From: Desulfobacteraceae bacterium
GTDB lineage: Bacteria > Desulfobacterota > Desulfobacteria > Desulfobacterales > Desulfosalsimonadaceae
DNA length: 11,504 nucleotides
Reading direction: 5' to 3'
Assembly: GCA_021162325.1 (NCBI GenBank)
Contig: JAGGYV010000238.1
Span: 1 to 11,504 of the forward strand
In this document: piece by piece, positions 1 through 6,382 of the stretch
Layout of the letters: each line of letters opens with the position of its first letter
Numbering within the stretch: the stretch's first letter is position 1
The notes under the pieces: generated by a model
What the model was told of the DNA's origin: nothing
What the model saw: the letters and a program-made list of their open reading frames with translations, nothing else
Database searches by the model: none
Position numbers and translations under genes: made by a program

Positions 1-197
1 AATACGTATTCCAAAATCTAAGCACCGAAGCAGGCAAGATTTTGCCTAAAAAATATGCCGGGCTCGGTGAGCTTGTATCAATTGATGGCTCTTTGATTGA
101 TGCTGTGCTTTCAATGTACTGGGCAGATTATCGGAAAGGATCAAAAAAAGCAAAAGCTCATGTTGGCTTTAATCGTGTTCAAAACCCTGTGGGTTAA
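1..197 (+). pseudogene. IS4-type transposase remnant (truncated, 5' end outside window)
   Basis: The frame beginning at base 3 is open from the window edge to a TAA at 195-197. It contains a stretch at 81-170 typical of IS4-type DDE transposases: IDGSLIDAVLSMYWADYRKG, followed by SKKAKAHVGFN. The Asp in SIDGS is likely the first Asp of the DDE triad. In intact members the HxGF block continues for some 200 residues with the second Asp and the Glu. Here similarity stops right after HVGFN, and the frame ends a few codons later (RVQNPVG, stop), so the catalytic domain is cut. The upstream part lies outside the window. It is almost certainly inactive and marks an old insertion or deletion site beside the lipoprotein gene at 299. 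The family call rests on recalled motif similarity, not a search. Confidence 0.75.
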
Positions 198-298
198 TAT
201 TTCCCCGGTTTTCAAGGAAGGTATACGGCGGCGGGATGTCGTTAAATCAGTCAAGACCTGAAAAAATCAAATCATTAAAGCCCGGCAGGACTTGAAAA

Positions 299-1057
299 AT
301 GAAAAAAATCTCATTTTTGATTTTTGGCTTGATCGTCTTCGCATTGTCCTGTTCTGATCCCGGTGATCCGGAAAAAGTACTGGCACGGGCCCGGCAGCAC
401 TTTCGGCAAGGGAATTATGAAAAATCCCTCCAGGACCATATCTGGTTTCATCACAATGCGTTAAAATACAAACCGTCACTATACGGCATTCGACTATCGT
501 TTGCCTTACTGGACTGGATCGAACTGGGAAAAAAATATCCAAAAGCACACAATGAATTAATCAATATCCGGATAAAAAAAACAAAGCAAATAAAGAATAA
601 ACGCGGCACCCTGGAACTGTTTCATGATGTAAAATCAATTAACAAGTATTTGAATGAAAGCCAGAGGACGGTTGCGCTATTAAAAGAAATGGTGAATTGC
701 GACTTTGAACTGGCAAAAAAATGCTATCGCCTGACAAAAGATGATTTAATTGCCTTCCAGGAATTCGAACTCTGCAACCGGCTCATGAAAGCGCCCATGT
801 TTATTGTCCGGGACATGAGAAAACGCCTGGATCAAAACATCCAGATCTATAAAACCAATCAATGGGCGGATGAAGCGCACCTGAAATGGACCATTCAATA
901 TTACCTGGAAGAAGCGGAATACACGCTGATCGTTCTGATAAAAAACAATCGCTTTGTTGAGGCTAAAAAATTTTTACTTGAAGCTTCCAAAAACATTGAT
1001 ATTGCGAGGATTAAAGAAGGACTAACCCGCCTGAGAAATAAATATATAGAAAATTAG
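299..1057 (+). CDS. Predicted lipoprotein of unknown function with TPR-like helices
   Basis: This is a 252-residue protein. The N-terminus has two lysines, a hydrophobic stretch (residues 4-17) and a cysteine at 18 in the context ALSC, a slightly non-canonical lipobox (Ala at -3). Ser at +2 would favour the outer membrane. Residues 27-60 look like one helical TPR-type hairpin (ARQHFRQGNYEKSLQDHIWF), followed by a conserved-looking block around 56-82 (KYKPSLYGIRLSFALLDWIE). I recall the latter from scattered uncharacterised proteins in unrelated bacteria, but I cannot assign a function. The remainder is charged and helical with several cysteines (134, 141, 158). The start is supported by AGGA at 287-290, 8 nt before the ATG. 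The gene sits between a transposase remnant and an IS66-like mini-element, so it looks like an accessory gene. No partner gene is visible. Confidence 0.8.
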   Translation: MKKISFLIFGLIVFALSCSDPGDPEKVLARARQHFRQGNYEKSLQDHIWFHHNALKYKPSLYGIRLSFALLDWIELGKKYPKAHNELINIRIKKTKQIKNKRGTLELFHDVKSINKYLNESQRTVALLKEMVNCDFELAKKCYRLTKDDLIAFQEFELCNRLMKAPMFIVRDMRKRLDQNIQIYKTNQWADEAHLKWTIQYYLEEAEYTLIVLIKNNRFVEAKKFLLEASKNIDIARIKEGLTRLRNKYIEN

Positions 1058-1157
1058 TGACCAAACGACTGACAAACGATACGGCCCGAATATGAAGATC
1101 AATAAAGGAGAAAATTCGCCATATTATTACAGAAAAAAAATCGCATATTAAAAGGCT
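1058..1157. other. Short intergenic stretch upstream of the mini-element
   Basis: This 100-bp stretch follows the lipoprotein gene. It contains a ribosome-binding-like AAGGAG at about 1106-1111, but no ATG, GTG or TTG at a useful distance downstream. It may be the relic of a lost gene start. I see no terminator before the inverted repeat that starts at 1158. Confidence 0.3.
1150..1157. repeat. Left target-site duplication AAAAGGCT
   Basis: The octamer AAAAGGCT directly precedes the left terminal inverted repeat of the mini-element and is repeated exactly at 1271-1278, directly after the right one. An 8-bp duplication is the size produced by IS66-family transposition. Confidence 0.85.
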
Positions 1158-1270
1158 GTAACTTCTCAATAAATCCGGGCGGCTTACGACCATCGTCGCT
1201 ACAACTAATTGAAATCATTGAAGGCCGATTCCTGGAACGATCGTTTTGCCCTGACTTATTGAGAAGTTAC
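1158..1270. mobile_element. IS66-like MITE (113 bp, non-autonomous)
   Basis: The ends are 23-bp terminal inverted repeats at 1158-1180 and 1248-1270 that match at 21 of 23 positions; both begin GTAACTTCTCAATAA. They are flanked by perfect 8-bp direct repeats (AAAAGGCT). IS66-family elements are known for termini starting GTAA and for 8-bp target duplications, so this is best read as a miniature element mobilised in trans by an IS66-type transposase. The 67-bp interior has no gene. A CCGGGCGGCTTACG-like motif just inside the left end resembles IS66 ends as I recall them. The element sits between two convergent genes, 16 bp from the stop codon of the response regulator, where its long stem could also affect transcription termination. 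Confidence 0.8.
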
Positions 1271-1278
1271 AAAAGGCT
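1271..1278. repeat. Right target-site duplication AAAAGGCT
   Basis: This is an exact copy of 1150-1157, immediately after the right terminal inverted repeat. That both copies are identical suggests a fairly recent insertion. Confidence 0.85.
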
Positions 1279-1286
1279 CACCGAAC

Positions 1287-2420
1287 TCATTGATTTTTAA
1301 TATAAATTCGGGATATTATTTTTTTTGCACAAAGCGCAGCGTCTTTAATTTTTTCCAAATAATGATTTTTTTGATCTCCGGTATCAATTTCCTTCTCCAG
1401 TCGTGAAATGTTATCTAACATGACTGAAGTTATTTCATCAAAATCCCGAAAAGTTTTTTCTGACAAATTTCCGATTGGTTCATGGGTTTTTTCCTTCAAA
1501 TTTTCTTTCCGCTTTCTTGCCTGGCGGGTGATATCCTGCCCAACAGCTAGAAGCCCAACGATTTTTCCGTTTTCATCCTTTAAAGTGGAATCAAACCACA
1601 CGATTTCCCGTTTTTCACCGGATTTGGTGATAATTGAGGACATGTTTCCCGTAGGAATTTTTTGATTGTTTTTTTGAGATGATGCGTTGGAAAAGTCATT
1701 GCGGCCGTTCGCAGGGGCAAACACATCCATCCAGTATTTGCCTTTCACATCTTCTAACAAATATTCGGAAACCATCTCCATGTATGGATTAAACCGGATG
1801 ATGCGGCCTTCTGTATCAAGGATCAGCACGATGCCCGGTGCGGCATTAAAAAGGCTTTCGGCAAAATCGCGGCTTTTCCGCAATCGGTCTTCAATTTTTA
1901 TGCGCTCGGCCATTGCCATTTCAAGGCCCATCTTTTCTTTATCCAGGGCCAGCGTTTTTTCTTCCAGCTTATTGATCAGTCGTTCACTGTATAATTTATA
2001 TACCTCTTTCTGATCATTATTCTGAGATTCGGGGATATTAATCTTTCCATTGAAGACGTTTTCAGTCACCTGGGATATGGTATTTAAAAATTGTTTATTA
2101 CGAAATGGCTTGGCAATAAACGCTTCGGCCCCGAATTTTATGGATAAATTTTCATCTTTTTCATCCGTGTATGTTCCGGAACAAAAAATAAATGGAATGT
2201 TTTTCAATTTATTGTTTGCTTTGCATTCCTGGCATAGATGATATCCATCCATCACCGGCATGAGAATATCTGATATGATCAGGTCTATGTTCTCTGACTT
2301 TAATTTTTCAAGCGCTTTTTCTCCATTCATTGCCTGTTCGACTTCGTAGCCGTTGTTTTCAAGCACTGTTTTCATCAGGGATAAATTTGACAGGTCATCG
2401 TCAACAATCAGGATTCTCAT
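1287..2420 (-). CDS. Response regulator: REC + PAS with degenerate HisKA-like tail
   Basis: This is a 377-residue cytoplasmic signalling protein. Residues 1-115 are a receiver domain with the acidic pocket Asp7-Asp8-Asp9, phospho-acceptor Asp51 (LIISDILMPVMDGY) and the conserved Lys104-Pro105. Residues about 137-185 are a charged coiled-coil linker. Residues 185-297 form a PAS domain (FNAAPGIVLILDTEGRIIRF) ending in a PAC-like VGQDITR. Residues 315-372 align without gaps to the HisKA helix of IAHDFNN-type sensor kinases, but the phospho-acceptor His position is Arg325 (FRDFDE in place of AHDFNN). No HATPase domain follows, so it cannot be a kinase. The ATG at 2418-2420 has a strong GAGGAG ribosome site 4-6 nt upstream. 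There is no DNA-binding or other output domain. It probably signals by protein-protein contact, perhaps as a partner for a separate histidine kinase. Confidence 0.9.
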   Translation of the reverse strand: MRILIVDDDLSNLSLMKTVLENNGYEVEQAMNGEKALEKLKSENIDLIISDILMPVMDGYHLCQECKANNKLKNIPFIFCSGTYTDEKDENLSIKFGAEAFIAKPFRNKQFLNTISQVTENVFNGKINIPESQNNDQKEVYKLYSERLINKLEEKTLALDKEKMGLEMAMAERIKIEDRLRKSRDFAESLFNAAPGIVLILDTEGRIIRFNPYMEMVSEYLLEDVKGKYWMDVFAPANGRNDFSNASSQKNNQKIPTGNMSSIITKSGEKREIVWFDSTLKDENGKIVGLLAVGQDITRQARKRKENLKEKTHEPIGNLSEKTFRDFDEITSVMLDNISRLEKEIDTGDQKNHYLEKIKDAALCAKKIISRIYIKNQ

Positions 2421-2429
2421 TTCTCTCCT

Positions 2430-2481
2430 CTTAAGCAGTACTTTAAAACATCAATCGTGATTTATTTTTATGCTGCTTAAG
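2430..2481. repeat. 9-bp inverted repeat CTTAAGCAG / CTGCTTAAG at the response-regulator leader
   Basis: The arms at 2430-2438 and 2473-2481 are perfect reverse complements separated by 34 bp. On the minus strand the proximal arm abuts the GAGGAG ribosome site of the response regulator gene. This could be an operator pair or a leader-RNA stem, but chance cannot be excluded. Confidence 0.4.
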
Positions 2482-2580
2482 GTAATTTTAATTATTATCA
2501 ATAACTTTGCTGAAAAAGTCAAGCGAAACGAACGTATGATGCACGGCAGCGTCTATCCGTTTATAGGCTGTTTTGCAGGA

Positions 2581-2609
2581 TTGACATATGATTCGGTTTT
2601 GGGTATATT
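2581..2609 (+). promoter_or_regulatory. Sigma-70-type promoter TTGACA-N17-TATATT
   Basis: A perfect -35 box (TTGACA, 2581-2586) is followed after exactly 17 bp by TATATT (2604-2609), one mismatch from the consensus -10. It points at the small membrane protein gene at 2674. Transcription should start near 2616, leaving a leader of about 58 nt. The spacing and the downstream gene make this the best promoter call in the window. Confidence 0.75.
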
Positions 2610-2673
2610 TTGCCGTAATAAAATCAATGATGTAAGCGGTTGTTCCATAAAAATATATTAAAAAAGGGGTGTT

Positions 2674-2952
2674 ATGAATAAGCAATCATTTTGGCAGGCA
2701 ATGATGGCCGGCAGTGTTTTTGGCTGGGTGTTTATTTTTTGGGGCGTGTTTTTTCCTTTTGACGGGGGTGTTATAAAATTTCTCTGGATAGGTATTTTGC
2801 TGGGATGGACAATCCTGCACCCCCTTGAACTGGCCATCTCGTTGCCTTTAGGTAAGGAAAAAGGCCTGACACCGGAACGGATTTTTGTTAAAACCATGGC
2901 TTTTGGTTTTACCTGGTGGCTGCCATTAAAATGGGGCGTTTTTGACGTGTAA
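2674..2952 (+). CDS. Small integral membrane protein of unknown function
   Basis: This is a 92-residue hydrophobic protein with probably three membrane segments: residues about 9-28, 32-50 and 70-88. The loop between the second and third contains HPLELAISLPLGKEKGLTPE, a polar stretch that is the likeliest conserved or functional part. The third segment is tryptophan-rich (FTWWLPLKWG). The ATG is preceded by AAGGGGT, about 4 nt away, and the gene has its own near-consensus promoter upstream and a hairpin terminator downstream, so it is likely a real monocistronic gene. It is divergent from the response regulator gene, 253 bp away. I do not recognise the family beyond a vague memory of similar proteins in Desulfobacterota. 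Confidence 0.8.
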   Translation: MNKQSFWQAMMAGSVFGWVFIFWGVFFPFDGGVIKFLWIGILLGWTILHPLELAISLPLGKEKGLTPERIFVKTMAFGFTWWLPLKWGVFDV

Positions 2953-3010
2953 TTAAAGCTATTTTTAAATAACTATTTTATAACATTTTGGAATAATTGA
3001 TAATTTATTT

Positions 3011-3048
3011 TTCATGCAGTGGCGATACGTCACCATGAAACGCTTTTT
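3011..3048 (+). terminator. Hairpin terminator between convergent genes
   Basis: A stem pairs TTCATG (3011-3016) with CATGAA (3034-3039) and, inside a 2-nt bulge, GTGGCG with CGTCAC around an ATA loop. It is followed by a T tract at 3044-3048. The orientation fits the small membrane protein gene. On the minus strand no U-run follows, so termination of the TPR gene's own mRNA, if it occurs near here, is less clear. Confidence 0.55.
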
Positions 3049-3063
3049 ATAAATTTTATTTTT

Positions 3064-5073
3064 TTATTTGTATTTCAGCAGATATTTCCGAGCATCCGGG
3101 TTGCCGAGATCCGCAGCGGTCCGGATATACTCCATGGCTTTTCCGGATTCGCCTTTTAACAGGTAAACCCAGCCCAAGCCATAGTGGTAATCGCCATTAT
3201 CCGGGGCCAGCGACAATGCCTGGTTTAAAGCAGTGATGGCCTTGTCGTAATTTTCCAGAGATGTATAGGAAAGGCCCATATTAAAAAGAGTCCGGGGGTT
3301 GTTCGGCGCAATTTGAAGTGCTTTTTTATAAAATTTTATTGCTTCTTTATCATTGCCGTAAGTGGCATACAGCAATCCTTTGTCCAGCCAGAATTTGGAG
3401 GGGTCCTTTTTTTTGGGTTTCAGCTTTTTAGATTTCGGTTTTTGCCCTTTTTTTAAAAAAGACTGATCCGCACCATATATATTTTCATTTTCAGCGGCCA
3501 TGGATGCAGCACTGGCTTGTTTAAATGCCGAAACCAAAGACCTGATATCATCAATCTGAATAACATATTTATTGCGGAGTTTGCCTTTTTCGATATCAAA
3601 TGTGTAAATAAGGCTACCCAGGTTTGATAAATTCATATTCATGCCGGAGTCCGTCTCGGGAATCATTTTCCGGACGGCGTCAAGATAGGCGCCTATGTCG
3701 AGATCCATTTTCATCACCGGCCCGTCATAGGGTTGTTTCTCAAGCGTAAGGGCAATTTTTATCAGTTTTTTTAAACGTTCATCCGTTGAAGCGGTCAGGA
3801 GCAGGTTGTTAACCACTGTTGTGCGGAGATGAAATTTTATTTTATCTGCTGCCGCAGGGTCCGACATGATTACCGGTATTTTACCATTTATCCCGAATAC
3901 TTTATTCCCGTACAGGTTACTTTCTGGTGTTTTCGAAAAAATATTTTTGATCAGTTTACCATGGGCTTGCTGATTATAAAAATTTGCCATTTTTTTACCA
4001 TAGTCCATCATCCAGGGTAAATAGACGGACGCCAGAAATTCGGCACCTGTTTTTTCAGAATCATTCAAAACAGCGATCATTTCAATATCCATGCCCGTAT
4101 CATTAAATGATACCCCGCCAGCCACCTCTCCGGTAAAGTGTGATGCCATACTTCCAATGTCGGTCAAATCTATCCCGATTTTTTTGTAAAATTCACCGAA
4201 AATTTCATTAAAAAAAGTGATCATGCCTTTAACATCATAACGGGTGGATTTAAAATTGATATGATGTTTTGGCGTGTATTTTCCCATGCGGCTGGTTTTG
4301 CTTGCCGCATTTCGGGAGAACAGTTTTGAAAGGTCTGTTTTTTTAAGTGCAAGGGCATCTGAAAAAATAATTAATTCAGATGCGGAGATATCCATTCCCA
4401 TGGAAAAAGTTTCAACCTGTTTTGCCGCTTTGATCAGGCCGTTTAATAGCTTATTGATATCTTCCGGTGTGAAATCATTTGTGGGATCTTTGAGTAAAGT
4501 CGTCTGGTCAGCCATCTTGGCGTCAAGCTCCAGCAGCATTTTCTGGATTTGACGGTCCGCCTTGTTCAATAATTGACTGGCAGCGATCTCCATTGACAGC
4601 AGTCCATCCTGTTTTTTCAACGATGCCCGGGCAAGGTCATGCGCCATTTGAGCGCTAATAACACCCCCCTCACCCGGGGGGAGAGAGACAAGATAATAAT
4701 CAATTTTCGATACGGCACCATATGAAATATGAAAATCTTCATTTTGCCGGATATAGGGGATCAGCGCTGCCATAACCGGTTTTGCATCGCTGTTCATATT
4801 CTCAAAATTTATTCCGATGACAATGGATCGGTTCGGGTCAATCCAATCTGTTCCGAACAGGACGGAGCGAAGAAAAAATGAAGGCGCAGATGTCGGCTGG
4901 TCAATATCCACCGCAGCCATGTTGTCGATGACATCGATTGCCTGATGCAGTCGGCTGATTTTTATAATTACATCCGGGCGGTCTGCCGCTTTTTCAGAGG
5001 CATTTACTGAAATGCAGGAAAAAAAAATAAAAAAAACGATAAAAAAAACGGATAGGATAGAATGTCGATTCAT
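3064..5073 (-). CDS. Exported protein with C-terminal TPR repeats, function unknown
   Basis: This is a 669-residue protein with an N-terminal secretion signal: basic start, hydrophobic residues 6-22, and a plausible signal peptidase I site after VNA (residue 25). Cys20 follows FFS, which is a poor lipobox. Residues 30-530 form a large mixed domain with no motif I recognise. It contains repeated hydrophobic strand-like patches and a long helical section (about 125-215). A Lys-rich linker (about 545-560, KPKSKKLKPKKKDP) leads to three TPR units at roughly 562-595, 596-629 and 630-663, with the usual ALxxAPxN spacing. It is therefore probably a periplasmic or envelope scaffold protein. The ATG has AAGGA about 8 nt upstream and a good promoter 63 bp further out. 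It is transcribed away from the radical SAM gene at 5339. Confidence 0.85.
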   Translation of the reverse strand: MNRHSILSVFFIVFFIFFSCISVNASEKAADRPDVIIKISRLHQAIDVIDNMAAVDIDQPTSAPSFFLRSVLFGTDWIDPNRSIVIGINFENMNSDAKPVMAALIPYIRQNEDFHISYGAVSKIDYYLVSLPPGEGGVISAQMAHDLARASLKKQDGLLSMEIAASQLLNKADRQIQKMLLELDAKMADQTTLLKDPTNDFTPEDINKLLNGLIKAAKQVETFSMGMDISASELIIFSDALALKKTDLSKLFSRNAASKTSRMGKYTPKHHINFKSTRYDVKGMITFFNEIFGEFYKKIGIDLTDIGSMASHFTGEVAGGVSFNDTGMDIEMIAVLNDSEKTGAEFLASVYLPWMMDYGKKMANFYNQQAHGKLIKNIFSKTPESNLYGNKVFGINGKIPVIMSDPAAADKIKFHLRTTVVNNLLLTASTDERLKKLIKIALTLEKQPYDGPVMKMDLDIGAYLDAVRKMIPETDSGMNMNLSNLGSLIYTFDIEKGKLRNKYVIQIDDIRSLVSAFKQASAASMAAENENIYGADQSFLKKGQKPKSKKLKPKKKDPSKFWLDKGLLYATYGNDKEAIKFYKKALQIAPNNPRTLFNMGLSYTSLENYDKAITALNQALSLAPDNGDYHYGLGWVYLLKGESGKAMEYIRTAADLGNPDARKYLLKYK

Positions 5074-5135
5074 TGTATTTTCCTTCGGTTATGAAACAAT
5101 TTGGTACAGGAAGGGTAACACCTCAAGATGTTAGT

Positions 5136-5164
5136 ATTTTAATGTTGTGTAAAACAAAAGTCAA
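5136..5164 (-). promoter_or_regulatory. Sigma-70-type promoter TTGACT-N17-TAAAAT for the TPR gene
   Basis: Read on the minus strand, TTGACT (5159-5164) and TAAAAT (5136-5141) each match the consensus at five of six positions and are separated by 17 bp. Transcription should begin near 5129, giving a leader of roughly 55 nt before the ATG at 5073. Confidence 0.65.
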
Positions 5165-5195
5165 ACAGTTTGAAAAGATAAGGACTTTCAAGCAG

Positions 5196-5214
5196 ATCGA
5201 TTAAATCGATTTAA
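5196..5214. promoter_or_regulatory. Overlapping palindromes, possible operator
   Basis: TTAAATCGATTTAA (5201-5214) is a perfect 14-bp palindrome. Overlapping it, ATCGATT and AATCGAT (5196-5202 and 5204-5210) form a second palindrome around a single central base. Both lie in the divergent spacer, about 30 bp upstream of the -35 box of the TPR gene and about 60 bp upstream of a weak promoter for the radical SAM gene. This is a natural position for a shared regulator, but the sequence is AT-rich and chance is possible. Confidence 0.35.
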
Positions 5215-5275
5215 AAATTAATTGGTTTTATGGTATTAATTTTTTTCTTTCGGTATTGAAATTATCATTTATTTA

Positions 5276-5304
5276 TTGATACATCTAATACACTTTATCA
5301 TAAA
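5276..5304 (+). promoter_or_regulatory. Weak candidate promoter TTGATA-N17-CATAAA
   Basis: TTGATA (5276-5281) and CATAAA (5299-5304) are separated by 17 bp and precede the radical SAM gene at 5339. The -10 box matches at only four of six positions, so this is a tentative call. Confidence 0.3.
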
Positions 5305-5338
5305 AAAAAATCAGGCAGTTTAACAGGAGAAATAAACC

Positions 5339-6208
5339 ATGCATTATGAAGGAAATATGATCCGCCCGCCAAGCGAAGCAAACAGTATTCTGCTTCAGGC
5401 TACTGTGGGATGTTCTCACAATAAATGCACCTTTTGCGGTGCCTATAAGGGCGAACGGTTTAAAATAAAAACAGATGACATCATCCTGGAAGATATCGCG
5501 TTTGCTGCTAAATACTGTAGAAATCAGGACCGGCTGTTTATCTGTGACGGTGATGCGCTGATCATCCCTCAAAAAAGACTGGTGATGATTTTAACCCAAA
5601 TCAAAAAGCAGCTTCCCTGGGTAAATCGTGTCGGTCTTTATGCGAATGCCAAAGGGATTAAGATGAAAACCGAAGAACAATTAAAAGAACTGCACAAACT
5701 TGGGCTTGACATTGCTTATATGGGTCTTGAAACTGGCGATGATGTGACCTTAAAAAATATTCGAAAAGGGGCCACGTCCGACACCATGATCGAAATGGGA
5801 AAAAAAATCCGCGCCGTTGGTATCAAACTTTCCATTACCGTGCTGCTTGGTATTGCCGGTCGGGAACGTTCTCAGGTCCATGCAGAAGCTACCGGAAACG
5901 TTTTATCCGCCATTGATCCGGAATATGTCGGGGCACTCAGCCTGATGCTGATCCCGGGCACACCGATGTATGATGAATATGAATCAGGAACATTTCCCTT
6001 AATTGAACCCGCCGAAATGCTTCAGGAAATTCGGACCATGATCAAACATACCGATTTATCAAACGGACTATTCCATGCCAATCATGCATCCAATTATCTG
6101 CCCATCCGGGCAAAATTTCCAGAAGACAAGAAAAAAACACTCCATTTAATCGATGAAGCGCTTGGGGGGCGGGTGGCACTTAAACCTGAATTTTTGCGAG
6201 CTTTATAA
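5339..6208 (+). CDS. Stand-alone radical SAM protein (CX4CX2C type)
   Basis: This is a 289-residue cytoplasmic iron-sulfur enzyme. The cluster-binding motif is near the N-terminus: Cys25, Cys30 and Cys33 in GCSHNKCTFC. It has four residues between the first two Cys instead of the usual three. The motif is followed by the TIM-barrel segments expected of radical SAM enzymes, including a glycine-rich AYMGLETGDD near residue 130 for SAM contact and IKLSITVLLGIAG around 160-175. The C-terminus has a conserved-looking HANHASNYLPI stretch (about 240-250). There is no N-terminal B12-binding domain and no recognisable SPASM extension. The substrate is unknown, and general annotations tying such proteins to coproporphyrinogen oxidase should not be trusted. 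The ATG has AGGAGA 8 nt upstream. It stands alone, 174 bp before the transketolase gene. Confidence 0.9.
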   Translation: MHYEGNMIRPPSEANSILLQATVGCSHNKCTFCGAYKGERFKIKTDDIILEDIAFAAKYCRNQDRLFICDGDALIIPQKRLVMILTQIKKQLPWVNRVGLYANAKGIKMKTEEQLKELHKLGLDIAYMGLETGDDVTLKNIRKGATSDTMIEMGKKIRAVGIKLSITVLLGIAGRERSQVHAEATGNVLSAIDPEYVGALSLMLIPGTPMYDEYESGTFPLIEPAEMLQEIRTMIKHTDLSNGLFHANHASNYLPIRAKFPEDKKKTLHLIDEALGGRVALKPEFLRAL

Positions 6209-6251
6209 AAATATTTCCCAAAAACGCAAAGAACAGGCGATAAAAAGATTC

Positions 6252-6321
6252 ACCACAGAGGACACAGAGATCATAGAGGGAAAAATTTAAAGTAAAGTTT
6301 TTTCTCTGTGTCCTCTGTGGT
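6252..6321. repeat. 19-bp perfect inverted repeat of the CCACAGAGGACACAGAG type
   Basis: The arms at 6252-6270 (ACCACAGAGGACACAGAGA) and 6303-6321 are exact reverse complements separated by 32 bp. The arm sequence is like a dispersed intergenic repeat I recall from many Desulfobacterota and other genomes. An alternative smaller stem is possible between AAAGTTTTTT (6294-6303) and AAAAAACTTT (6324-6333). It lies between two codirectional genes, so it may attenuate read-through from the radical SAM gene. No clean U-run follows. Confidence 0.75.
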
Positions 6322-6382
6322 AAAAAAAACTTTTTAGAAACACAAAAAAATTTTATACCCATAACAAAAGGAGAAAGAAAAA

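Noticed and set aside
1011..1193. 60-codon minus-strand frame across the MITE left end
   Set aside because: It runs through the lipoprotein gene end and the terminal inverted repeat and has no supporting features.
2470..2661. 63-codon plus-strand reading frame before the small membrane protein gene
   Set aside because: It contains the near-consensus promoter of the downstream gene, lacks a ribosome site and has an unremarkable composition.
6252..6321. Structured regulatory RNA or riboswitch upstream of tkt
   Set aside because: It is a single long stem with a low-complexity loop and resembles a dispersed repeat. No multi-helix conserved core is visible.
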